A stretch of 64,000 nt of DNA from Paeniglutamicibacter psychrophenolicus (lineage in GTDB: Bacteria; Actinomycetota; Actinomycetes; Actinomycetales; Micrococcaceae). Made by a program: the position numbers and the translations under genes. Positions 28,316 to 35,912 of this stretch are shown here, piece by piece (within the stretch, counting starts at the first letter, position 1; each line of letters begins with the position of its first letter). The stretch spans positions 3,886,443-3,950,442 of the forward strand of contig NZ_JAGIOE010000001.1 of NCBI RefSeq assembly GCF_017876575.1, in the 5' to 3' direction. The notes under the pieces are model-generated. The model made no database searches. It had not been told where the DNA came from and was given only the letters and a program-made list of their open reading frames with translations.

Positions 28316-29130
28316 CCCTGCTGCAGGGTGCTCCCCTGGCGGGTGAAACAACGCATGACACTGTCCTGAGTGGACCATTTGGGGATGCAGGCACCGGTCT
28401 GCCGATGTCAGCGCAGAACGGCCCATAGGAGTCCTGTGTTTCGTCATCCAAAAGTAGGCTATTTCGGCGCGAAGAAGTAGGCCATTTAGGCATGGTTTCT
28501 GGCCATTGCGGCAATCGCAGGTGCCCGCGCTGCATTCCTCGGCATGCTCACTGAAATTGCCTCTTGGCGTTGGCCGCCCGGGCGTGCTCCAAGCTGTCGA
28601 CAAGGGCGGCTTGAGTTGCTCCAAATATGATCATTAATATCAGTCTGACTTGTATTTTTAAGACCAGCTCGGCGATGGCGGACATCTTTTGTTTTCGTGG
28701 TCGTTCGCGAGCTCCGGGACGTGACGGCGCTTCCGGTTTAGGTCGCCGACGCCAGGGAAGCCGGCTTCGTTGCTGACGCCACCTGGCCATCGTAGTCACT
28801 GGCCATGATGGCTGCCTGCCGCAGCATGCCCGCGACTGCCTGAACGGGGGTGAATCCGGCCAGCCGGGGCGGGCTCGGCCCAAAGGGGGGGAAATGGCGA
28901 AGAAGCCGCCAACCCCGGGCTTCCAGGGGCCACCGGGGGTGCCGGCGGCCATCGGTGCGGCACGGACGAGCCGGGTGGAACTACGCACGCTCTTGTTGCC
29001 GGCCAGGACCGCAGATGGGCAAATCCGGGCTGCAGTTCGTGGCCCTGTGACTGCCTCACTCAAGTGGCCTGAAATTCGCTGCCAATTTGGCTCACATTCA
29101 TGGCTGAAACGACCCAATGCTGATCGCTCA
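28316..29130. other. IS debris without a gene
   Basis: About 800 bases in which I see no gene. The stretch near 28445-28490 contains AAAAGTAGGCTATTTCGG and GAAGTAGGCCATTTAGGC, two similar units that resemble multiple end repeats of IS21-like elements. The following 600 bases are GC-rich and do not translate into anything recognisable. Confidence 0.35.
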
Positions 29131-29134
29131 CATA

Positions 29135-29973
29135 TAAAACGTCGAAACGCACCGCATGGTGCCGCGGGTGCGGCGCCCAGGCCAGGCCCCACGCCCGGCG
29201 CAGCGTGCCGATCCACGACATTCCAGCCCACGGTTCACCGGTGGTCCTGCACTGGAGGAAACGGAGGTTCGGCTGCCACTAAGAACGGTGCCGCACGGTG
29301 ACATTCGCCGAGGAACACCACCCCATCGGGCCGCGGGAAAAACTCATTGTGCGGGCCTGCCACTGGGCGCACGACCAGCTGAAGGAGCAAGATATCGCGG
29401 TCCCGGCGATCGCCCGGCAACTCGGCATGGACCGTCACACGATCTGGGAGAGCATCAAGGCCCTGGCCCAGTTGGACCTGGCCGACCCCAAATGCCTAGA
29501 GGGCGTCAGGACGCGGGGCGTCGATGAGCGCACCTGGAAGGGCACCGGCTTCCCCAGTGGCCGTGTCCTGACCGAGTTCATCGACCACACCTTCTGACGC
29601 ACCGGGCAGGCTCCGCGCGCGATCCCGGGCCTAGATCCCAGACGCAGCGGCAAGGCCTACGCGCAACTGGCTCAAGGCTCAACCCGAAGGTTTCAGACCC
29701 GGGATCAAGGTCGCGACCCTCGCCCCGTTCCGCGGCTATGCCAACGCCATCGACGAACAGCTGCCCGACGCCGTCACTTTCCTGGACGCGTTCCACGTCG
29801 TCAAGCTCGGTCCTCCATAGTCGACGACATCCGGCGCCGGAACCAGAAGGAGGCAACCGGCAAACGGGATAGATAGACGTCCCCCTCTACCGCTCCCGAC
29901 GGCTCCTGCTGCAAGGGGCCGAACACCTCAAGAAGAAACAACACGCCCTGCTCAAAGAACTGCTCGAGGCCTG
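29135..29973 (+). pseudogene. ISL3-family transposase, decayed
   Basis: The zinc-finger N-terminus reads AWCRGCGAQARPHARRSVPI, then DIPAHGSPVVLHWRKRRFGC, and is broken by a TAA codon at about 29279. The frame continues as TVTFAEEHHPIGPREKL, a helix-turn-helix (IARQLGMDRHTIWE), GVDER, and stops at 29595. The catalytic region follows in other frames: SGKAYAQL, GIKVATLAPFRGYANAID and DAVTFLDAFHVVKL near 29640-29805, then fragments to about 29970. At least one stop and two frameshifts make it clearly non-functional. Confidence 0.8.
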
Positions 29974-30035
29974 AATTGCAGGACACATCAACGCAGGAGT
30001 CCCTCACTAGCGCCAACGACAAATCGCAGTCCATC

Positions 30036-31103
30036 ATGCGGCGAAAGCCCATCGATGAAATCGAGGAAGAGAACAAGCACAGCGGCCTGCACAAGTCCCT
30101 CGGACTGTGGCAATTGACCGCGATCGGTATCGGTGGCATCATCAACATCCCCGCCATCGCCGTCTGCGTCCTGGTGAGCTGGATCCTCTCCCGCGGCACC
30201 AAGGCCTTCGGCCGCTTCGAGCTGGTGGCCGTCGCGTTCAAGGTCGTGTTGATCCTGTTCATCATCGGCCTGGGCATCTTCTACATCGACACCGGGAACT
30301 ACAACCCGTTCATGCCTTCCGGGTTCGGCCCCGTGATGGCCGGAGCCGCAACGGTGTTCTTCGCGGTCTTCGGCTACGACGCCATGAGCACCGCGGCCGA
30401 GGAGTCCACCGACGGCAAGAAGCACATGCCCAAAGCCATCATCTTTTCCTTGGTCATTGCCATGCTGCTCTACGTGGCGGCCACACTGGTGCTCACCGGC
30501 ATGCAGAACTACCGGGACATCGACCCGACCGCCGGGTTCGCCTCCGCGTTCAACGGCGTGGGACTCCCGGTCATCGCCACGATCATCTCCGTGTTCGCGG
30601 TCCTGTCCATCCTCACCGTGATGCTGACCTTCCTGCTGGGAGTGACCCGCGTCTGGTTCTCCATGAGCCGCGACGGGCTGCTCCCCGGCTGGTTCTCCAA
30701 GACCGACCGCCACGGGACACCCCAGCGCGTCACCTGGATCGCCGGCATCGCCTCCGCGCTGCTGGCGGGAGTCTTCCCGATCAAGGCCGTCGCGGACCTG
30801 ACCAACATCGGCATCCTGGCCGCCTTCGTGGTGGTCTGCCTGTCAGTGATCATCTTCCGCTACAAGAGGCCCGACACACCACGGACCTTCCGGCTGCCCT
30901 TCATGCCGGTGGTCCCCGCATTCGGCATGCTGGCCTCCGGGTTCCTGATGCTCCAGCTGCACTGGGAGACCTGGCTGAGATTCGTCATCTGGCTGGTGGT
31001 CGGCCTGGCCATCTACTTCACCTACGGTCGCAAGCACTCGCTGATGAACCCCAATAGCCCCCGCCACGGCGAACGCGTCGTGCTGCCGCACGCGGACACG
31101 TAG
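30036..31103 (+). pseudogene. APC-family amino-acid permease with in-frame internal deletion (copy 1)
   Basis: A permease of the amino acid-polyamine-organocation superfamily (YfnA/CAT-like). It opens MRRKPIDEIEEENKHSGLHK and SLGLWQLTAIGIGGII, then jumps directly to NIPAIAVCVLVSWILSRGTK. Intact relatives have roughly 110-130 residues (about three membrane helices) between these points, so part of the core is deleted without loss of frame. The rest is normal: FFAVFGYDAMSTAAEE, RVWFSMSRDGLLPGWFSKTD, LTNIGILAAFVVVCLSVIIF. With about 356 residues instead of about 480 it is unlikely to transport. An upstream TTG at 29976 is possible. Two further 3' fragments of the same gene lie at 32.9 and 40.1 kb. 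Confidence 0.75.
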
Positions 31104-31324
31104 GCCGCGTTGCTGCCCAGGTGTCCAATCCCCCGCCGCGGCATCTGGCGACCAAGAATCCGACAATTGAATACCGTCATTTTCCGCTCTCGCCTGCTCT
31201 ACCCTTCATTGTTCGGGGCAGTGAATGCTGGAGCCGGGCATCGCCTTTTCGGTACTCCCCCCGTACAAATACCGCGGACACCCAAAATACTTTGCCGCCC
31301 TTGGCTCGGAGATGCCGTGCAGGC

Positions 31325-31410
31325 ATCCGTGGCACTGGGCCTCGCCATGGACTTGCACGACCGCCATTTTCGTTTGGCGGTTACGCCACGGCTTCGGTCA
31401 GCAGCTTCCT
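31325..31410 (-). repeat. stray copy of the 3' end of the carboxylate-amine ligase gene
   Basis: The sequence ATCCGTGGCACTGGGCCTCG and the following CTTGCACGACCGCCATTTTC GTTTGGCGG are nearly the same as at 34395-34450, downstream of the intact ligase gene. The copy includes the last codons (reading LLTEAVA, against PLAEAVA in the intact gene) and the hairpin CCGCCA...TGGCGG. Beyond about 31410 the similarity stops. It lies after APC copy 1 just as the intact ligase lies after APC copy 2, so this is what is left of a duplicated permease-ligase block. Confidence 0.65.
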
Positions 31411-31510
31411 TGTTCTGAGTGGGGAATAGCTTTCCACGGGGTCGTAGCCGTCGGGGAGCCCGTGGGTCCTACTGGCAAACCAACATTTTTTGGGAGCGAG
31501 CGTTTGGCAC

Positions 31511-32509
31511 CTAAGCGATGATTTTTGCGCCTTTTGAACGGTTGCACCGCCAGCAGAGCGTCTGGAGATTCTCGAAAGTGCTGAGACCGCCTTTGGATAC
31601 CGGCATGATGTGATCAACTTCGAGTAATAGATGGGGCTCAGAAGCAACCGAAACACCGCACTGCAAGCACGCATACCCGTCACGCTCCTTGATTTGGCCA
31701 CGCAGCTTCGCTGTCATCAGCGCCCGTTGTCCGGCTGCGGACTTCGTCCAGCGGATTTTCTCGACGAGTATCGAAGACAGTGTGTCAAGCGTCGACGTGT
31801 TGAGTTCGATGCCCACCGTCTGTCCACTGTTGCCGCCGGCGGATGTGTATTGGAACTTGTACTGCGGGTACGGGACCGTGATGGGCGACAAGTCAACGCC
31901 AATCTGATTCCAGAACTCATCGCTGTAGTGCTTGAGGATAAACGCAGGCGGGTCGATTTTCGCGGTGATATCCGCCTCGCGCCCCTTAACGTTGTCAACT
32001 GCATCTTCCAGCCGCGAGATGTCATCGGAAACTCGCTGGACGTCTGCGAGGGTCCCCTGATCGGCCTTTATGGAGAAGTACTTCATCAGGTACTTGATCG
32101 GATCAGTGCTCGCATTGCGCACGACCTGCAAGGAAGCATTGTGTACGTGTGGGGCGTACTCCGCGACATTGCGATTTCTGTTGTTGTTCCAAGTAGAAGT
32201 GTTTTCAAACGTGGCGAGGTGCGCGTGCTGGCCTGTGGATGATGCTCCGAGCTCGAACGAGCCTTGGCTGCGGATCTCTTGGACGTAATTAACGACCTCG
32301 TTATGCTCGGCAACGACTGCACCGGTCTCAGCCCTCAGTACTTGGAAGTGCTCGGACCCAAAGTACCGGTTCTTGCGAATCATGCGGACGATGGGGTTAG
32401 CGATGAGGATCAAGATAAACACGAGTATTCCGAGGCCGACGCTATTCGTACTTGATCCGATGACGAATGGGAGTGCAATGAGTAGCGTGATCAGGAGCGG
32501 CGAGGGCAT
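31511..32509 (-). CDS. membrane-anchored HNH endonuclease-like protein
   Basis: A 332-residue protein. Residues 4-42 hold two hydrophobic segments (LLITLLIALPFVIG and LGILVFILILIANPIV) followed by RMIRKNRYF, which suggests an N-terminal membrane anchor with the bulk in the cytoplasm. The middle has a helical stretch around residues 160-185. The C-terminal 52 residues are a complete HNH nuclease: CLQC (281-284), LEVDHIMPVSKGG with the catalytic DH at 299-300, ENLQTLC and CWRC (319-322). All zinc and catalytic residues are present. The gene replaces most of a duplicated ligase gene, and its composition is lower in GC than its neighbours, both signs of transfer. A defence role is possible but unproven. 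Confidence 0.75.
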   Translation of the reverse strand: MPSPLLITLLIALPFVIGSSTNSVGLGILVFILILIANPIVRMIRKNRYFGSEHFQVLRAETGAVVAEHNEVVNYVQEIRSQGSFELGASSTGQHAHLATFENTSTWNNNRNRNVAEYAPHVHNASLQVVRNASTDPIKYLMKYFSIKADQGTLADVQRVSDDISRLEDAVDNVKGREADITAKIDPPAFILKHYSDEFWNQIGVDLSPITVPYPQYKFQYTSAGGNSGQTVGIELNTSTLDTLSSILVEKIRWTKSAAGQRALMTAKLRGQIKERDGYACLQCGVSVASEPHLLLEVDHIMPVSKGGLSTFENLQTLCWRCNRSKGAKIIA

Positions 32510-32876
32510 GTTTATTTCTTCCTTTGTTGTTTAAGTAGAGAACAAACTTATTTTGACATGGGGATACGACAAATAGGCAATTATGGCGCTAAACAGCGGG
32601 CGCTCCAGCGCATCCGTGTGATGAAAAAGATTGTCAAAACGATCTTTTTCTGTACAAACTCAACATAACCTCGCCACCCCCTTTGGCTGTTGATTCGTGA
32701 CTTTCTCACGCGTCGCCGCATAAATGAAATTATGATTTCCCGTTGGGTCTTTCCTTGCGGAGCCGCTTGGGCCTTGGACTCGTTAACGAAGTTTTCGGTA
32801 CGTTGAAGTTCAACCGCTTTTGGGGCCGGTTTGGTCAAACGTTGTGGTGGCGGCGCATTTATGCGTGGCAAGATCC
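32510..32876. other. gene-free, AT-richer stretch upstream of the HNH gene
   Basis: About 370 bases with no supported gene. It presumably contains the promoter of the minus-strand HNH gene, which has an AAGGAAGAAATAAAC-type leader immediately before its ATG. The rest is AT-richer than the surroundings and looks acquired. Confidence 0.4.
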
Positions 32877-32903
32877 GGTGTCCACGACGAGATTACACAC
32901 TAC
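32877..32903. repeat. remnant of an IS481 end
   Basis: GTGTCCACGACGAGATTACA CAC matches the IS481 inner end at 23583-23608 (GTGTCCACGATGTTGCGAGA then TTACACAC) with a four-base gap. No other part of the element is present. It lies 35 bases before APC copy 2, so an IS481 copy probably took part in the rearrangement that made this junction and was then lost. Confidence 0.6.
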
Positions 32904-32937
32904 GTGGCATAGGCGTACTCCATAGGCTTATTTGCCA

Positions 32938-33455
32938 ATTTCCGTGTTTGCCGTATTGTCCATCCTCATCGTGATGCTGACCTTCCTGCTCGGCATCACC
33001 CGCGCCTGGTTCTCCATGAGCAGAGACGGGCTCCTTCCAGGCTGGTTCTCCAAGACCGACCGCCACGGAATACCACAGCGCGTCACCTGGATCGCCGGCG
33101 TTGCCTCCGCGTTCCTGGCCGGAGTCTTCCCCATCAAGGCGATCGCGGACCTGACCAACATCGGCATCCCGGCCGCCATCGTGGTGGTCTGCCTCGCCGT
33201 CATCATCTTCCGCTACAAGAAGCCCGACGCCCACCGGACCTTCCGGCTCCCCTTCATGCCCTGGTCCCGGCATTCGGCGTGCTGGCCTCCGGGTTCCTGA
33301 TGTTGCAGCCGAACTGGGAGGCGTGGCTGAGGTTCGTCATCTGGCTGTTGGTCGGCCTGACCATCTACTTCTTCTACGGCCGCAAGCACTCGCCCGTGAA
33401 TTCGGACGGCCCGCGGCACGACGAACGCGTGATGCTGCCGCATGGTGAAACCTAG
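32938..33455 (+). pseudogene. APC-family permease, 3' fragment (copy 2)
   Basis: Similarity to copy 1 begins abruptly at ISVFAVLSILIVMLTFLLGI and runs through FSMSRDGLLPGWFSKTDRHG and IIFRYKKPDAHRTFRLPFMP. A one-base loss near 33262 then shifts the frame. The rest (FGVLASGFLMLQPNWEAW, WLLVGLTIYFFYGRKHS, RHDERVMLPHGET) is readable in the second frame to 33455. The 5' half of the gene is absent. It was presumably the last part of a permease paired with the ligase gene to the right. Confidence 0.8.
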
Positions 33456-33564
33456 TCCATATCCATGGGCAACCACAGGATTTCAGCAGCGTTCTGTGAT
33501 CGCTTGGCATCGCTCGGTAGAGGGTATGCGTGGCGACTGACACCACCTCCAGCACCCACCTGAA

Positions 33565-34167
33565 TCACTCTCCGCGCGTCAGTCTGGGCAGCACGTCGGT
33601 GGCGTCGTCCACTGCTTGGTATGCAGGAACAGCGAAATTGCCGGCGGCGATCTGAAACTTGACCTGTTCGAGTTCAACTTTGAGCTGATCAACGGTGGCA
33701 CGGAACTTTTCAAAGCTCGCCTTACGATGCCTAGCTACGATGAAACTGACAATGGCGGCGATAATTGCCAACGGAAACGACACCAGTAGGGCGATGCCGG
33801 ACGTGGCCAGGAATTCAAGTGCTATGGGAAGCGCCTGCTTGAACGCCATGAACTCGTTCACCCCGCCAACCACTGCATGCAGGGCGGAATCCAGCGGGAC
33901 CAGATACTCCCCCACAACCGGAGTCTCAGCAAACGACGGAGCGCTCAGCGATGATTCTTCCCCGGCAGACCAACGCGAATCACCAACAGTGCTCAGGACG
34001 TAGATCCCGGCACCAGCATTGAGTGCCGCAAAAAGCATGACGGAACCAACAACGGTCCAGTGAAGGCTACGCCAGCGAAAAACGCCTAGCACAAGCAAAA
34101 CTCCGGCGGCGATGCCCCACGAATAGCTGTGTAATTGTTCGAGGCTCAGGCTGCCCAGTAGTTCCAT
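33565..34167 (-). CDS. hypothetical membrane protein
   Basis: A 200-residue protein starting MELLGSLSLEQLHSYSWGIA, chosen because GGGGGAA precedes this ATG. The frame is open a further 23 codons upstream. Membrane segments are likely at about 18-30 (GIAAGVLLVLGVF), 38-58 and 125-150 (GIALLVSFPLAIIAAIVSFI). Between the second and third lies an extracytoplasmic loop of about 65 residues. The C-terminus after the last helix is a cytoplasmic coiled-coil-like region (FEKFRATVDQLKVELEQVKF). No family is recognised. It separates APC copy 2 from the ligase gene. Confidence 0.6.
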   Translation of the reverse strand: MELLGSLSLEQLHSYSWGIAAGVLLVLGVFRWRSLHWTVVGSVMLFAALNAGAGIYVLSTVGDSRWSAGEESSLSAPSFAETPVVGEYLVPLDSALHAVVGGVNEFMAFKQALPIALEFLATSGIALLVSFPLAIIAAIVSFIVARHRKASFEKFRATVDQLKVELEQVKFQIAAGNFAVPAYQAVDDATDVLPRLTRGE

Positions 34168-34444
34168 CAAGTTCCCCCATCCCTTGCCGTTGGAGTCAAT
34201 GTTTGCTCCAGACCGAAGCGATCTTATCCCGGCCATCCACGGAATGCCGCGGAGGTTACTGGCGCAGAGCTCTGACGTCGGCAGGTGTCAGCGATGAGTA
34301 TTTCTCGCCGGTATGGCAAGCCCTAATGCGTTCCCGGAACGGCGGACGTTCACCTCGCAGCTGATCCGGGATCGGCAGGAGGTCGCCAATCCGTGGCACC
34401 GGGCCTCGCCATCGTCTTGCACGACCGCCATCTTCGTTTGGCGG

Positions 34445-35614
34445 CTAGGCCACGGCCTCGGCCAACGGCCTCCATGTCCAACTCGGTGAGCCGTTCGCCG
34501 ATGTGTGCCGATCGTCGGGTTCCTGGTGCGTAATGCCGATGGCGTCGGTGACGACGTCTGCCAGTCGCCCGTTTCGATCGTAGGACTGCCGCTGTTTGGT
34601 GGCGCCTGTTCCGTTGCTGAGGATCCGGTGCCGGGCTTTCTCGACGTAGGCCGCGTCACCTGAGTCGTTCAGCGCATCCCGGACATGGTCAAGGAGTGCC
34701 GAAATTACATGCCTCGCGGTGTCAGGCCTGTGGGTTGCGGGGTGGAGCAGTTCGGCGCGGATACCCCACCGGCTGGCCATCCAGACCCCTTGGCGCAGGA
34801 CCATGGCTGGAACCCTGTCGGGTTCCACTCCGGCCGCCCATTCCCGGGCGGCGGTCTCCACCAGGGCCCGTACCAGGGCTGCGATCAGGACGGTATCCCG
34901 GGGATCAAGGCAAACATCTGACACCCGGATCTCGACGGTGGGGTGCCGGGCGGAGAGCCGGGCGTCAAAATCCGGGTTGATGACCACTGTGGTGGCTGCT
35001 ATGTCCGCCACCAGCGCGTGGTAGGCCCGCGCCGACCCTAAGACCTCCATCGGACCGGCGGAGGACCACCGGTTCCAGGCCTGGGTGCGGAAACTGGCGT
35101 AGCCGCTGTCCTGGCCGTTCCAGAACGGGGAATTCGAGCTCAACGCCATGAGCGAGGGCAGCCAGGACCTGATGCGATCCAGAACGGCTACGCCCTCCTC
35201 ATCCGAGCCGACCGACACGTGGACATGGAGTCCACAGGTCAGCTGCTCGCGCGCCGTCAGGGCATACTTTTCCACCAGGGCGTCATAGCGTTCGTTTCGG
35301 GTGGGATGGGGTGAGACCGCCAGCGGAGAGGTGGCCAGGGCGACGATCCGCGCACCGGCTTTTCGGGCGAGCGAGTCGGCGTAGGCGCGACCCTCCAATA
35401 TCTCCGTGGCGAGAGAGTCCAGGCTGCTGTGCGGGTGCGTGATGACCTCGAGTTGCTCCTGATGCAGCTCTGCGGACAGCATCTGCCGGGCAGAAGGGCC
35501 CGCCACCCGCACGCTTGCGCCGTGGAGGTCCATCACCTCCGCGGACAGGGGCAGGGGGACCCCGTTGACGGGGTCCACGATCAGGAATTCTTCTTCAACA
35601 CCAAAGGTACGCAC
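34445..35614 (-). CDS. carboxylate-amine ligase, YbdK/GCS2 family
   Basis: A 389-residue member of the glutamate-cysteine ligase 2 superfamily. The start MRTFGVEEEFLIVD is the family signature, with the paired glutamates that bind magnesium and ATP. SAELHQEQLEVITHPH, LTCGLHVHVSVGSDEEGVAV and HPTVEIRVSDVCLDPRDTVL follow in the usual order. These enzymes join an amino group to a gamma-carboxylate at the cost of ATP. Some work as weak glutamate-cysteine ligases, and many have no known substrate. The neighbouring permease fragments suggest that the original locus paired import of an amino compound with its ligation. The C-terminal 30 residues are not conserved in the family. A hairpin (CCGCCA...TGGCGG) follows the stop. 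Confidence 0.9.
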   Translation of the reverse strand: MRTFGVEEEFLIVDPVNGVPLPLSAEVMDLHGASVRVAGPSARQMLSAELHQEQLEVITHPHSSLDSLATEILEGRAYADSLARKAGARIVALATSPLAVSPHPTRNERYDALVEKYALTAREQLTCGLHVHVSVGSDEEGVAVLDRIRSWLPSLMALSSNSPFWNGQDSGYASFRTQAWNRWSSAGPMEVLGSARAYHALVADIAATTVVINPDFDARLSARHPTVEIRVSDVCLDPRDTVLIAALVRALVETAAREWAAGVEPDRVPAMVLRQGVWMASRWGIRAELLHPATHRPDTARHVISALLDHVRDALNDSGDAAYVEKARHRILSNGTGATKQRQSYDRNGRLADVVTDAIGITHQEPDDRHTSANGSPSWTWRPLAEAVA

Positions 35615-35912
35615 CTGCTAAGTGTGGACCACGAATGCGACGGCGGATTCCACACCCAGGCGACAGGCCGTCGCTGGTCCGGTACCTGGGGGATGTAAAA
35701 ACTCCATGTCCGGCATTTGTAGTCCCTCCACCCAAACCGAGTACGCCCGGAACGGGGGAAAACGGGTGGCAGAAACCAGGAATCGGGTGGGACCGACCCG
35801 CCCGATGGCCTTCTTCCGGGCCTAAGGGTCGACACCACGGATTCTGCCACCTAGAGTGTGCACTATCGATTCGGCCATCGTGGCCGCATTTTCATTGTCC
35901 TTGGGGGGACCA

